A DNA stretch of 64,000 bases from Onishia taeanensis (GTDB lineage: Bacteria > Pseudomonadota > Gammaproteobacteria > Pseudomonadales > Halomonadaceae): positions 372,001-436,000 of the forward strand of contig NZ_FNCI01000003.1 of the NCBI RefSeq assembly GCF_900100755.1. Direction: 5' to 3'. Position 1 is the first letter of the stretch. Each line of letters begins with the position of its first letter. This document shows positions 9,685-19,207 of the stretch, piece by piece. A program made the translations under genes and the position numbers. The notes under the pieces are model-generated. The model made no database searches. It saw only the letters and a list, made by a program, of their open reading frames with translations, and was not told the DNA's origin.

Positions 9685-12118
9685 CTAGGGCTTCTCTGCA
9701 TCCTTGGTGGTTTTCGTGCTGGCTTTCGTAGTAGTGGTTTTCGAGGTGGTTTTCGACGCTGGCTGGTCCTGAGACGTGGCGCTAGCCTGCTGTTCGGCTT
9801 TAGCAGGCGTCGCGGCCTTGGCCTGCGGATCAGCCTTTTCGTTCTCACTCTTCTGATCGAGCGCCGCGGGCTCGCTGACAGCCGGCTTGGCGGCGCCAGG
9901 GGTAGCCTTTGCCGGGGACGGTTGCGGCGGCCGCGCTCGGTCGAAGTAGGCACGTATCGTTTCAAGGCGCTGTGCCGCCCGCTCGCCGGGTGTGCCACTG
10001 GCCATCAGCACATGCTCGATATGCGCTAGATGAGCGTCGATTTGCTCATTCGTGGCGCCTTCCAACATCGTCGGCAACGCCTCCAACGCCTTACGACGAT
10101 CGAGCTTGAGAATGAAGAACTGCTCACGCACGAAGGCCTTGAAGTCAGCGATCTTGAGATGCGGATGAAGCTCTTCGCGGCTTGCCCGCAAGCGCTTGAA
10201 GTTACGCTCGTCGGTGACGGGAGCGCCGCCCAGAACATAGATCATCGAGCGCATCACCGCGGCATCGGCCCCCCCCATGATCGACGCGCTCCTTAAGCTC
10301 TGCCTTGCGGCTGGCGACGAAACGCTGATGCTCGGGCTCGATGCCCGGACGCCGCCGCACCGGCTCGCCGTCCACGCCCAGCCCGACCATGGTTTGCAAC
10401 CAGCGCTGACCGTAGACTTCCTGAAACACACGCTCAGTCGACTGGTCGCGCACCTGCTGATAGGCCTCCAGGGACGCCTCGACCTGATCGGACAGCGTAA
10501 ATTCCATCTGCCGAAAGGGATTATCGGCACCCACCTGGTGACGATCGGCCTTGATGCGCTCAGATAGTACCGGGATCGGCACCATCAAGGGGTTGCGGTC
10601 GGAGAACAGCTTGTAGCCCAGGCGTATCGGGTGCATACGCCGAATCCAGCGCGCCGCCGACGGCGTCATCACCGCCCGCAGCCAGGGCTGGACTAGCATC
10701 TGATAGATCCCCAGGTTGATCTCGGAAACCCGCGCCACGGTCGCGAAGCGGCGCTCGTCTTCGGCATGCGGCTTGACGATGGCGTTGATGTCTTCGATGC
10801 CGCGCTTGCTGAACTCGAGCAGATAATCCCCGTCGACATGCACTGCCTCGGCGGCACCGCTCGAGGCGGTTTCCGTGACCGTGGTCTCGTAGAGCCCCGG
10901 CGGCAGCACATCGATATAGTCCATGTTGGCGGTGAACTCGGCATGCTCCTTGCGCGACACGCTGCCCGAGACGAAGATCCCCAGATGACCGGTGGTGTCA
11001 TGCTGGCAATAGACGATGGTCTGGCCATTGGCAATGATATCGTCAGAATCTCCGTAAAGGTCGCTGATCCAGCCCAGCGCCTGAGGCGGAGGCGTGATGT
11101 CATCGCCCTTCGAGCAGAACACCACGATCGGCGAACGCACGTTACGAAGGTCAATACGCCGGCCATCGCGAGTGGTCAAACGTGCATTGCTCAGTCGGTT
11201 GCCGATGAAGAGGTTATCGACGATATACTGGATTTCCTCGGCCCCCAGCACCACGTGCCCACCCCACCAGCGCTCGAACTGCAGGTAGCGCTCGGCTTCG
11301 CTGTCGATGTTGGCGTACAGACGATACTGCTTGGTCCAGAGAGTGTTGGCCGGATTGAGCTTCTCGAAGTTCTGTACCAGCAGGGCGCCATCGAAGAGCC
11401 CGGCCCCCAGATCACCGGCTAGCGCCGTCGACCAACTGCCCCCGTTCATGCCGCCGGCATAGCGCATGGGCGCCTTGCCCCGCTCACCGGCCCAGTAGGA
11501 AAGCGGTGCACCGGCGATCAGGATTGGGCCAAAGCAATCGGGCTCCAGGGCGGCGGCCATCATGATCTGCCAGCCGGCCTGACAGTTGCCGACCACCATC
11601 GGCTTCTCGGTCACGTGATCATGGCGCGCGATCACTTCCCATAGAAAGGCGATCTCAGCATCCACCACGTCCTCGACCGTTTGCCCCGGCACCGGGAACG
11701 GCAAGAAACCGATGAAATAGCAGGGGTGCCCGGCGCGCAGGGCGACGCCCAGCTCGCTGTCCGGCTTGAAGCCACCGATGCCCGGGCCATGACCAGCGCG
11801 TGGGTCGACGACCACGAAGGGCCGCATATCCGGATCGATCTCGACCCCGGCCGGCGGCAGGATGCGCATCAGCTCGTAGTTCACCGGCCGCGGTAGATCG
11901 CGACCGTCCATGATCAATTCCGACTCGAACCCCAGCACATTGGGCTTGGTCTGCTCCATGTGCTCGAGATACTGGTTGCCCCGCTCACGCATGACATCCA
12001 GAAACAGCACCTGACGCTCGACGGTATCGCGCCAGTAATCCATGGCACTTCGCCCAAACCCCAGCGGATCGAAAATAGATAAAGCCGTGTTTGTCAGGGC
12101 GTTATAGGCAGCAAGCAT
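9685..12118 (-). pseudogene. DUF3141 alpha/beta-hydrolase (PHA-synthase-like), frameshifted at a G8 run
   Basis: One gene split over two reading frames. The first frame (from 12118, ending out of frame at 10202) carries an alpha/beta-hydrolase core with a nucleophile elbow VVGNCQAGW, where cysteine replaces the usual serine as in PHA synthases, plus SKGDDITPP (acid) and HDTTGHLGIF (His). Homology then continues from VMRSMIYVLGG in the second frame, which ends at 9685. The switch lies at a run of eight G on the minus strand (plus strand C run, 10269-10276); seven G would restore one frame. The tail (about the last 80 residues) is low-complexity, rich in Ala, Lys, Thr and Pro. The start at 12118 has GGGAGAA at good spacing; 12163 (ATG) and 12175 (TTG) are alternatives. 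It could be a true pseudogene, a slippage-controlled gene or a sequencing error. Confidence 0.8.
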
Positions 12119-12595
12119 ACGGTTCTCCCGATAGTCGTTGGGATGCAGGCCGTTCAAGGCCATGCTGCGATGCAAAATAGATTAGCGCGAAAACCTGCCA
12201 GCTGTCACTGACTGCTGGCAGTTAGGCGCCAGCAACCAAGCACGCATCAGGTGCCCAGCGGCGTTGCACGCTCGCCGCCAAGGGGGCTAATGCTGTGTAT
12301 GTAAAGCAATGGTGATAAGCCCTGCGCCACACGCCAATGAAATGCACCAAAAAGCCTCGCCACCTGGATCAATGCACACAAATAAAGCATCAGAAAACGG
12401 CGTAAGACTGAAAAATCATCCCAACCAATTGTTTTTATTCGCCTAAGCAAGCCGGCATAAATAGTGCATGGATCATGGCGATGCACCTAACGGGCTCACC
12501 AGCCCGTCGTGCTGGGCCATCGCCCGCCAATGCCGGCCGATTACCGCACCAAGGTGGTTCGGCCATCACCTTCCACACGCTAATTCGGGTACGCC
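12119..12595. other. Intergenic region upstream of the ammonium transporter gene
   Basis: About 480 bp between divergent genes. It contains an inverted repeat CTGCCAG (12195-12201) / CTGGCAG (12215-12221) without a T run, and an AT-rich stretch near 12360-12470. TGCAC half-sites occur near 12350, 12373 and 12482 and faintly recall NtrC sites, but none forms a full palindrome and I find no convincing sigma-54 promoter. A leftward 79-codon frame here (12247-12486) looks non-coding. Confidence 0.4.
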
Positions 12596-13780
12596 ATGAC
12601 ACCTTCCAGTGCCGACGTTCTCTTTCTGTTGCTGGGTGCCTGCATGGTTCTCGCCATGCACGCAGGCTTCGCCTTTCTCGAAGTGGGCACCGTTCGCAGC
12701 AAGAACCAGGTCAATGCCCTGGTCAAGATCATTACCGACTTCGCGGCCTCGACGCTCGCCTACTTCACCGTGGGCTACGCGGTGGCCTACGGGACCGGCT
12801 TCTTCGATGACGCCAGCGCGCTTGCCGTCGACAACGGCTACGAACTAGTCAAGTTCTTCTTCCTGTTGACCTTTGCCGCCGCCATTCCAGCCATCATCTC
12901 CGGCGGTATTGCCGAGCGGGCGCGTTTCTATCCGCAATTTACCGCCACGCTGCTATTGGTGGCGCTGGCCTATCCCTTTTTCGAGGGTATCGTTTGGAAC
13001 GGCAACCTGGGCCTGCAGGCCTGGCTGGCCACCACCTTCGGGCATGGCTTCCATGATTTCGCCGGTTCGATGGTCGTGCATGGCTTCGGCGGCTGGGTCG
13101 CCTTGATGGCGGTGCTGCTGCTTGGCGCGCGCCGCGGCCGCTATCCGCGCAAGGGCGCCGTGGCCGCCCATCCGCCCTCCAGCATTCCCTTCCTGGCCCT
13201 CGGGGCCTGGACGCTCACGGTCGGCTGGTTCGGCTTCAATGTGATGTCCGCCCAGACCCTGGACGGCATCAGCGGCCTGGTGGCGGTCAATTCGCTGATG
13301 GCCATGGTCGGCGGCATCCTGGCGGCCATGCTGCTGGGGAAAAACGACCCGGGCTTCATCCATAATGGCCCGCTGGCCGGCCTGGTCGCGGTGTGCGCCG
13401 GCTCCGACCTGATGCATCCGCTGGGGGCGCTGGCCACCGGCGCGATCGGCGGTGGTCTCTTCGTGGTGATGTTCACCCTGACCCAGAATCGCTGGAAGAT
13501 CGATGACGTGCTCGGCGTCTGGCCGCTGCATGGCGTCTGCGGGGCCTGGGGCGCCATTGCGGCGGGCATCTTCGGACAGGCCGCACTGGGCGGCATCGGC
13601 GGAGTGAGCCTGGCGGCTCAGGTGATTGGCACACTGCTGGGGGTAGGACTGGCCGTTGCCTCGGGCCTGATGATTTACGGCGGCATCAAGGCGGCGGTGG
13701 GTATACGCCTAAGCGAAGAGGATGAATTCATGGGTGCCGACCTGGCGATCCACAAGATCAGCGCCAGCCCGCGGGACTAG
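12596..13780 (+). CDS. amt: Ammonium transporter, Amt family
   Basis: 394 residues with about eleven membrane segments, the usual Amt topology and length. It conducts ammonium across the inner membrane. The family features are visible: the early SKNQVNALVKIITDF, the GGIAERARF segment, DFAGSMVVHGFGGW with the first pore histidine, and LHGVCGAWGAIAAGIFG with the second. No glnK (PII) gene follows, unlike the common glnK-amtB pair, so PII control would have to come from elsewhere. The gene stands alone, with a likely terminator just after the stop. Confidence 0.93.
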   Translation: MTPSSADVLFLLLGACMVLAMHAGFAFLEVGTVRSKNQVNALVKIITDFAASTLAYFTVGYAVAYGTGFFDDASALAVDNGYELVKFFFLLTFAAAIPAIISGGIAERARFYPQFTATLLLVALAYPFFEGIVWNGNLGLQAWLATTFGHGFHDFAGSMVVHGFGGWVALMAVLLLGARRGRYPRKGAVAAHPPSSIPFLALGAWTLTVGWFGFNVMSAQTLDGISGLVAVNSLMAMVGGILAAMLLGKNDPGFIHNGPLAGLVAVCAGSDLMHPLGALATGAIGGGLFVVMFTLTQNRWKIDDVLGVWPLHGVCGAWGAIAAGIFGQAALGGIGGVSLAAQVIGTLLGVGLAVASGLMIYGGIKAAVGIRLSEEDEFMGADLAIHKISASPRD

Positions 13781-13794
13781 GCAGCGCAAACAGG

Positions 13795-13826
13795 CGCTCG
13801 CGGGCATCTCGGCCGCGAGCGTCTTT
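13795..13826 (+). terminator. Putative terminator of amt
   Basis: Inverted repeat CGCTCGCGG (13795-13803) / CCGCGAGCG (13813-13821), loop of 9, followed by TCTTTCG. It lies 15 bp after the amt stop. The T run is short, so strength is uncertain. Confidence 0.6.
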
Positions 13827-13908
13827 CGTTGCCGGCTCTCCGACACCGATTTTCCGATACCGATTCTCCTGTATCCCCGGCGCCGCTGGGCTCGCCGGGG
13901 AGTCGGTA

Positions 13909-15741
13909 TCACTCGATCTCGATCAGCACTTCTCCCGGCGTCACGCGATCGCCCTTGGCGACGTGGATGGCCACCACGCTGCCGGCCTGGCGGGCGTGGA
14001 CCTCGGTCTCCATCTTCATGGCTTCGCTGATCAGCACTGGCTGGCCGGCTTCTACGCTGTCGCCAACGGCCACCAGCACCTCGACGATATTGCCCGGCAT
14101 GGCGGTGGTCACATGGCCCTTGCCGGTCGCACGAGCACGGCCGCCATTCCCCCCGGCGCCAGCGTCATAGCTGTCGCGGGCTTCGAAGACCACGGATTCC
14201 GGCATGCCATCCAGCGTCAGATAGACCTGGCGCTTGCCGCCGGCATCGCTACCTACACCGGTGATCTGCACCTCGTAGGACTCCCCGTGCACGTCGATGA
14301 CGAACTCCGTCGGCGTGGCCTCGGTGACAGGCCGCTGGGCATCGCCCGCCACCGCTGCCGGCATCGGCTCGGGCACCAGGGTGCCGTCGCGACGCCCCTG
14401 GAGAAAGTCGCGCCCCAGGTCCGGGAACATGGCATAGGTCAGGACGTCTTCCTGGCTCTCGGCGAGCTCACCGATATCGGCAGCAAGGCGCATCATCTCC
14501 GGGTCCAGTTGATCGGCCGGACGCCCTTCCTCGACCTGCTGGTTGCCGATCGCCCGCTTCCTGAGCCCCTCGTCCACCGCTGCCGGGGGCTGACCATAGC
14601 CGCCCAGCAGATAGCGTTTGACCTCGTTGGTGATCGACTTGTAGCGACTGCCGGTCAGTACGTTCATCACTGCCTGAGTGCCGACGATCTGTGAGGTCGG
14701 AGTCACCAGCGGCGGATAGCCCAGATCGGCGCGCACCCGGGGAATCTCGGCGAACACCTCGCGGATTTGCGACAGGGCGTTCTGCTCTTTCAGCTGATTA
14801 GCCAGGTTCGACATCATGCCTCCGGGCACCTGGTTGATCTGAACCCCCACGTCTTCGCGGGTGAACTCGCTCTCGAAGCCGGCGTACTTCTTGCGCACCT
14901 CGCGCAGCTGGTCGCCGACTGCCTTGATGGCTTCCAGGTCGAGGCCGGTATCGAAGGACGTGTCCTTGAAGGCGGCCACCATGGCCTCGGTGGACGGATG
15001 GCTGGTGCCACCGGCAAAGGCCGAATTACAGGTATCGATATGCCGACAGCCGGCCTCAACGGCCTTGAGGTGGCACTGGGACGACAGCCCAGAGGTGGCG
15101 TGGGCATGAAGATGCACCGGCACCTCGACCGCCGCCACCAGCGCCGCGACCAGCTCCTGGGTGGCGTAGGGGGTCAGCAGACCGGCCATGTCCTTGATGG
15201 CGATAGAGTCGGCTCCCATCTCGACCAGGCGACGAGCGTCCGCGACGTAACGCTCCAGGGTGTGGACCGGGCTGACCGTATAGCAGAGCGTGCCCTGAGC
15301 ATGCTTGCCACTGGCCTTGACCGCTCGCATGGCGGTTTCCAGGTTGCGCAGGTCATTGAGGGCATCGAAGACCCGAAAGATGTCGATGCCGTTATCCGCG
15401 GACTTGGCGACGAAGCTTTCCACCACGTCATCGGCATAGTGACGGTAGCCGAGCAGGTTCTGGCCCCTGAGCAGCATCTGCAAGGGGGTGTTGGGCAGCG
15501 CTTCCTTGAGCTGCACCAGCCGCTGCCAAGGGTCTTCCTTGAGAAAGCGCACGCAGGCATCGAAGGTCGCCCCACCCCAGACTTCCAGAGAGTGGAAACC
15601 GATGGCGTCAAGCGCAGGACATACCGGCAGCATGTCTTCGGTGCGCAGGCGAGTAGCGATCAAGGACTGATGGCCATCACGTAGCACCACATCGGTGATG
15701 TTGACGGCATCGGCGGCAGAGGAAGTCGTTGTCGTTGTCAT
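13909..15741 (-). CDS. pycB: Pyruvate carboxylase subunit B (OadA-like carboxyltransferase with biotin domain)
   Basis: 610 residues. The N-terminal carboxyltransferase barrel begins NITDVVLRDGHQSLIATR and contains FRVFDALND and the metal-binding histidines in HLHAHATSG. A conserved C-terminal part of the barrel region follows, then a Gly/Ala-rich linker and a biotinyl domain with AMKM at Lys576. It moves CO2 from biotin to pyruvate, giving oxaloacetate. The sequence also fits the alpha subunit of oxaloacetate decarboxylase (oadA), but no oadB or oadG membrane pump is present and a biotin carboxylase gene is 10 bp upstream, so the two-subunit pyruvate carboxylase reading is better. The start at 15741 has GGAGAA at good spacing; the frame is open 11 codons further. 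Confidence 0.9.
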   Translation of the reverse strand: MTTTTTSSAADAVNITDVVLRDGHQSLIATRLRTEDMLPVCPALDAIGFHSLEVWGGATFDACVRFLKEDPWQRLVQLKEALPNTPLQMLLRGQNLLGYRHYADDVVESFVAKSADNGIDIFRVFDALNDLRNLETAMRAVKASGKHAQGTLCYTVSPVHTLERYVADARRLVEMGADSIAIKDMAGLLTPYATQELVAALVAAVEVPVHLHAHATSGLSSQCHLKAVEAGCRHIDTCNSAFAGGTSHPSTEAMVAAFKDTSFDTGLDLEAIKAVGDQLREVRKKYAGFESEFTREDVGVQINQVPGGMMSNLANQLKEQNALSQIREVFAEIPRVRADLGYPPLVTPTSQIVGTQAVMNVLTGSRYKSITNEVKRYLLGGYGQPPAAVDEGLRKRAIGNQQVEEGRPADQLDPEMMRLAADIGELAESQEDVLTYAMFPDLGRDFLQGRRDGTLVPEPMPAAVAGDAQRPVTEATPTEFVIDVHGESYEVQITGVGSDAGGKRQVYLTLDGMPESVVFEARDSYDAGAGGNGGRARATGKGHVTTAMPGNIVEVLVAVGDSVEAGQPVLISEAMKMETEVHARQAGSVVAIHVAKGDRVTPGEVLIEIE

Positions 15742-15751
15742 GGGGTTCTCC

Positions 15752-17167
15752 TTAGAGGCCGGCGTGGGCGGCAATGGCGGCGGCGATCACCAGGGCCGCC
15801 TCCTCGGGGTTGCGCTTGACCGAATACTGCAAGAGCTCGGGATGGGCCGGCACGAAACCGGTATCGAAATGGCCGCGACGAAAATCCGCGTGACGCAGGA
15901 TTTCCTCGTAGTAAGGCGCCGTGGTCTTGACGCCCTGCAGACGCATATCGTTGAGCGCTCGAATGCCTCGGTCGAGGGTCTCTTCCCAGCTCAACCCCCA
16001 GACCACCAGCTTGAGGCACAGCGAGTCGAAATAAGGGGGGATCTGGTAGCCGGTATAGATGGCGGTATCGGTACGCACCCCGGGACCACCCGGCGCGTAG
16101 TAGCGGGTGATCCGCCCGAATGAGGGCAGAAAATCGTTCTTGGGGTCTTCGGCATTGATACGAAACTGGATCGCGAAGCCGTGGTAATGAATGTCTTCCT
16201 GGCGAAACGACAGCTTGTGGCCGCTGGCAATACGCAGCTGCTCACGGACGATATCGACCCCGGTGATGGCTTCGGTAATGGTGTGCTCGACCTGGACCCG
16301 AGTATTCATCTCCATGAAGTAGATCTCGTTGCCCTTGACCAGGAACTCCACGGTACCGGCGTTTTCATAGCCCACGGCCTTGGCCGCGCGCACGCCCAAC
16401 TCGCCGACATAGGCCCGCTGCTCAGGCGTCAACTGGGGGCTGGGGGCAATCTCGATCAGCTTCTGGTTACGCCGCTGAATGGAGCAGTCACGCTCGAAGA
16501 GATGAATCACGCTGCCGTGCTTGTCGGCGAGGATCTGCACTTCGATATGATGCGGGTCGACCACGCACTTCTCGAGGAACACATCGGCGGAGCCGAAGGC
16601 CTTGGTGGCCTCGGATACCACACGCTCCCAGGCCTGCTCGAGCTGGTCCGGGCTATCGCAGCGGCGAATGCCTCGCCCGCCGCCGCCGGAGGTCGCCTTG
16701 AGCATGACCGGATAGCCGATGCGACCGGCCTCCTCGAGGGCAGCGGCACAGTCGGCCAGGTTACCTTCTGAGCCAGGGGTCACCGGCACGCCGGCATCGC
16801 GCATGGCGCTGCGAGCGGCGGTCTTGTCGCCCATGCGGGCGATGACCTCGGCACTCGGTCCGACAAAGGCGATACCGGCTTGCTCGCAAATGTGAGCAAA
16901 GTCAGCGTTCTCGGAAAGAAATCCATAGCCGGGATGGATGGCATCGCAGCCGGTTTCGCGGGCAAGATCGACCAGGCGCCTGGGGTCAAGGTAGCCCTCG
17001 AGGGGATCATCGCCGACCTGGTAAGCCTCGTCGGCCCGCTTGACATGCAGGGCAAAGCGGTCGGGCTCGGTGTAAATCGCCACCGAGCGAATGCCCAGTT
17101 CGGCACAGGCCCGCTCGATGCGCACGGCGATCTCGCCGCGGTTAGCAATCAATAGTTTCTGGAACAC
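15752..17167 (-). CDS. pycA: Pyruvate carboxylase subunit A (biotin carboxylase)
   Basis: 471 residues, an AccC-like ATP-grasp biotin carboxylase: KLLIANRGEIAVRI at the N-terminus, HPGYGFLSENADFA, the glycine-rich ATP loop KATSGGGGRGIR, the biotin-carboxylase signature FMEMNTRVQVEHTITE and a C-terminal cap domain. It carboxylates biotin on the partner subunit with ATP and bicarbonate. It starts with GTG at 17167, supported by GGAGG eight bases upstream. It is the first gene of a two-gene unit with pycB and faces a LysR regulator, the same arrangement as PA5436-PA5435 with PA5437 in Pseudomonas aeruginosa. It could be mistaken for accC, but there is no accB beside it. Confidence 0.91.
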   Translation of the reverse strand: MFQKLLIANRGEIAVRIERACAELGIRSVAIYTEPDRFALHVKRADEAYQVGDDPLEGYLDPRRLVDLARETGCDAIHPGYGFLSENADFAHICEQAGIAFVGPSAEVIARMGDKTAARSAMRDAGVPVTPGSEGNLADCAAALEEAGRIGYPVMLKATSGGGGRGIRRCDSPDQLEQAWERVVSEATKAFGSADVFLEKCVVDPHHIEVQILADKHGSVIHLFERDCSIQRRNQKLIEIAPSPQLTPEQRAYVGELGVRAAKAVGYENAGTVEFLVKGNEIYFMEMNTRVQVEHTITEAITGVDIVREQLRIASGHKLSFRQEDIHYHGFAIQFRINAEDPKNDFLPSFGRITRYYAPGGPGVRTDTAIYTGYQIPPYFDSLCLKLVVWGLSWEETLDRGIRALNDMRLQGVKTTAPYYEEILRHADFRRGHFDTGFVPAHPELLQYSVKRNPEEAALVIAAAIAAHAGL

Positions 17168-17360
17168 GAGTCGAACCTCCAGGGTTACGGGTTGCGTCCT
17201 GAGCGAGCCTGCGAAACACTCGAGAGTCCCCGGAAGGTCGACATTTGCCCCTTGCCGTTGCTCTTCCAGCGGCTCACGGGTATCCCACTACCCTCGCGCA
17301 GCACGCTTTTCACGCTACCGGGTGTCGAACCAATAGAAAAATTGATATTTTTTTGCCAAC

Positions 17361-17380
17361 CTATAAGCTATACCTTATAG
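17361..17380. promoter_or_regulatory. LysR-type operator palindrome between pycA and the LysR gene
   Basis: CTATAAG-N6-CTTATAG, a 20-bp palindrome with 7-bp perfect arms that contains the T-N11-A pattern of LysR-family boxes. It lies 17 bp before the LysR start and about 190 bp upstream of pycA, where it could serve autoregulation and activation of pycA. Confidence 0.65.
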
Positions 17381-17396
17381 CTAGACCTTTGCGGGA

Positions 17397-18398
17397 ATGC
17401 CGATGACTCGACCCAGTCTGCTCAATCGCCTGACATTTCGTCAGTTGCAGGTCTTTCAGGCCGTGCATCGCCAGCAGTCTTACTCCCGGGCCGCCGAGCA
17501 GCTAGGCCTCACCCAACCCGCGGTGAGCGCCCAGATCCGACAGCTCGAGCAGGCGCTGGAGCAACCGCTGTTCAAGTATGCCGGCAAGACCCTGCACGTT
17601 CTGCCAGCCGCCGATGCGCTGGCCGCCTCCGTGACCTCGATCTTCGGCCAGGTGTCGAGCCTCCAGATGGAGCTCTCCGAGATCGCCGGCACCATTCGCG
17701 GCGAGCTCAACCTGGCGGCGGTATCCACCGCCCAGTACGTGGTCCCTCATATTCTGGCCCGGTTCCGCGCCCGCTATCCGGAAGTCACCATTCGCCTGCG
17801 GGTCTGCAACCGCAGCCAGGCTCTCGAGCGCCTGGCCGAACGGCGTGACGACCTGGTGATCATGGGCATGGTGCCCCAGGATGCTCAACTGGCCTTCATG
17901 CCGATACTGGACAACGAGATGATCCCGGTCGTCTGGCCGGGCCATCCGCTGCTGACGGCCGACAAGCCGAGCCTCGAGGATTTTGCGCGCCACTACGTGC
18001 TGATGCGCGAACCGGGCTCCGGGACCAGGACCGCCTTCGAAGAGTTTGCCGCCAGGGAGCGGGTGTCGCTGCCGCATACCATCGAGCTTGGCACCAACGA
18101 GGCGATCAAACAGGGCATCATGGCGCATCTGGGCGTTGCGGTATTGCCGCGACTGGCCGTGCAGTTGGAAATCGCCTCTGGCCTGCTGGCGTCGCCCAAG
18201 CTGCCCGGCTTCCCGCTCAAGCGCTCCTGGTGCACCGTCTACCCCAAGGACCGGCCGCCCTCACCGGTAACCGAACTCTTCCTGCGCTGCGTGCGGGAGC
18301 TGCTTCCCGAGCTCAACCGTCACTTCAGTGGACCGCTCGAACCCATGCCGGGCCACGGCGTGGTCTGCCTGCCGGCGGTGGATAGCCAGCAGCTCTAA
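17397..18398 (+). CDS. pycR: LysR-family regulator of pyruvate carboxylase (PycR-like)
   Basis: 333 residues. The winged helix-turn-helix is at about residues 10-70 (LTFRQLQVFQAVHRQQSYSR, then AAEQLGLTQPAVSAQIRQLE), followed by a periplasmic-binding-like effector domain. It is divergent from pycAB, as the PycR gene (PA5437) is in Pseudomonas aeruginosa, and the palindrome between them is the likely operator. Two starts are possible, 17397 and 17403; GCGGGA is better spaced for the second. The effector is unknown. A terminator follows the gene. The symbol rests on gene order, not on a sequence match that I could run. Confidence 0.82.
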   Translation: MPMTRPSLLNRLTFRQLQVFQAVHRQQSYSRAAEQLGLTQPAVSAQIRQLEQALEQPLFKYAGKTLHVLPAADALAASVTSIFGQVSSLQMELSEIAGTIRGELNLAAVSTAQYVVPHILARFRARYPEVTIRLRVCNRSQALERLAERRDDLVIMGMVPQDAQLAFMPILDNEMIPVVWPGHPLLTADKPSLEDFARHYVLMREPGSGTRTAFEEFAARERVSLPHTIELGTNEAIKQGIMAHLGVAVLPRLAVQLEIASGLLASPKLPGFPLKRSWCTVYPKDRPPSPVTELFLRCVRELLPELNRHFSGPLEPMPGHGVVCLPAVDSQQL

Positions 18399-18418
18399 CC
18401 TGCCGATGGCAGAGACCA

Positions 18419-18450
18419 AAAAGCCGGGCTGCAAGAGCCCGGCTTTGCTT
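18419..18450. terminator. Bidirectional terminator between the LysR gene and dcd
   Basis: Ten-bp perfect stem AAGCCGGGCT (18421-18430) / AGCCCGGCTT (18436-18445), loop of five. An A run on the left gives the T tract for dcd on the minus strand, and CTTTGCTTT follows on the plus side. Confidence 0.82.
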
Positions 18451-18499
18451 TGCCACCATCCCACCCGTGGCCTTGTCTTAAGTACGCATCAAATACGCA

Positions 18500-19066
18500 T
18501 CAGGTACGCGGCAGGGTAACGCCACGCTGCCCCATGTACTTGCCGCCACGGTCCTTGTAAGAGGTCTCGCAGACCTCATCGGACTCCAGGAACAGCATCT
18601 GCGCCACACCCTCGTTGGCATAGATCTTGGCGGGCAAATTGGTGGTGTTGGAGAACTCGAGCGTCACGTGCCCTTCCCATTCCGGCTCCAGGGGGGTGAC
18701 GTTGACGATAATGCCGCAGCGGGCATAGGTCGACTTGCCAAGGCAAATGGTCAGCACATTGCGCGGAATGCGGAAGTACTCGACGGTGCGGGCCAGGGCA
18801 AAGGAGTTGGGCGGGATCACACAGACATCGCCTTTGACGTCAACGAAGCTCTTCTCATCGAAGGCTTTGGGGTCGACGACCGCCGAATGAATGTTGGTGA
18901 AGACCTTGAACTCGTCGGAGCAGCGAACGTCATAGCCGTAGCTTGACGTGCCGTAGGAGATCACCCGCTGCTCGTTGACGTAACGCACCTGATCCTCCAT
19001 GAACGGTTCGATCATGGCGTCACTGGCGGCCATGCGACGGATCCAGTTATCGGACTTGATGCTCAT
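18500..19066 (-). CDS. dcd: dCTP deaminase
   Basis: 188 residues, a trimeric enzyme of the dUTPase fold that deaminates dCTP to dUTP, feeding dTMP synthesis. Matching features are the N-terminal [20 protein letters not shown], the catalytic region [28 protein letters not shown] cut here by its key elements SxxAR and the glutamate of PLEPEWEG, and the C-terminal [13 protein letters not shown]. Length and start agree with the Gammaproteobacterial family. A terminator separates it from mrp upstream, so it is its own unit, though the dcd-mrp order is conserved with Pseudomonas. Confidence 0.95.
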   Translation of the reverse strand: MSIKSDNWIRRMAASDAMIEPFMEDQVRYVNEQRVISYGTSSYGYDVRCSDEFKVFTNIHSAVVDPKAFDEKSFVDVKGDVCVIPPNSFALARTVEYFRIPRNVLTICLGKSTYARCGIIVNVTPLEPEWEGHVTLEFSNTTNLPAKIYANEGVAQMLFLESDEVCETSYKDRGGKYMGQRGVTLPRT

Positions 19067-19100
19067 CGGGGATTCCTTGAGGTACGTCTAAGATAAAGGC

Positions 19101-19131
19101 AAAAAACAGGGCCGCTATCATAACGGCCCTG
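19101..19131 (-). terminator. Rho-independent terminator of mrp
   Basis: Stem CAGGGCCG (19107-19114) / CGGCCCTG (19124-19131) with the plus-strand A run 19101-19106, which is a T6 tract in the leftward transcript. It lies about 75 bp after the mrp stop and before dcd. Confidence 0.85.
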
Positions 19132-19207
19132 ACGGCGTTCCAAAAGACTTGGCTGCAGCAAGCCCTGATGGCCAGGTTGCTCGATGGCATTCCTGGCCTG
19201 CGGGAGC

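Noticed and set aside
12247-12486. A 79-codon leftward frame between the DUF3141 gene and amt
   Set aside because: No convincing ribosome-binding site or motif, and it lies over the amt control region.
12119-12595. NtrC sites and a sigma-54 promoter for amt
   Set aside because: Only half-sites are seen and no GG-N10-GC pair with proper context could be found.
14767-15684. A 305-codon open frame on the plus strand across pycB
   Set aside because: Antisense shadow of the carboxyltransferase gene.
13909-17167. Sodium-pumping oxaloacetate decarboxylase operon
   Set aside because: No oadB or oadG is present and a biotin carboxylase gene is paired with the carboxyltransferase, which fits pyruvate carboxylase.
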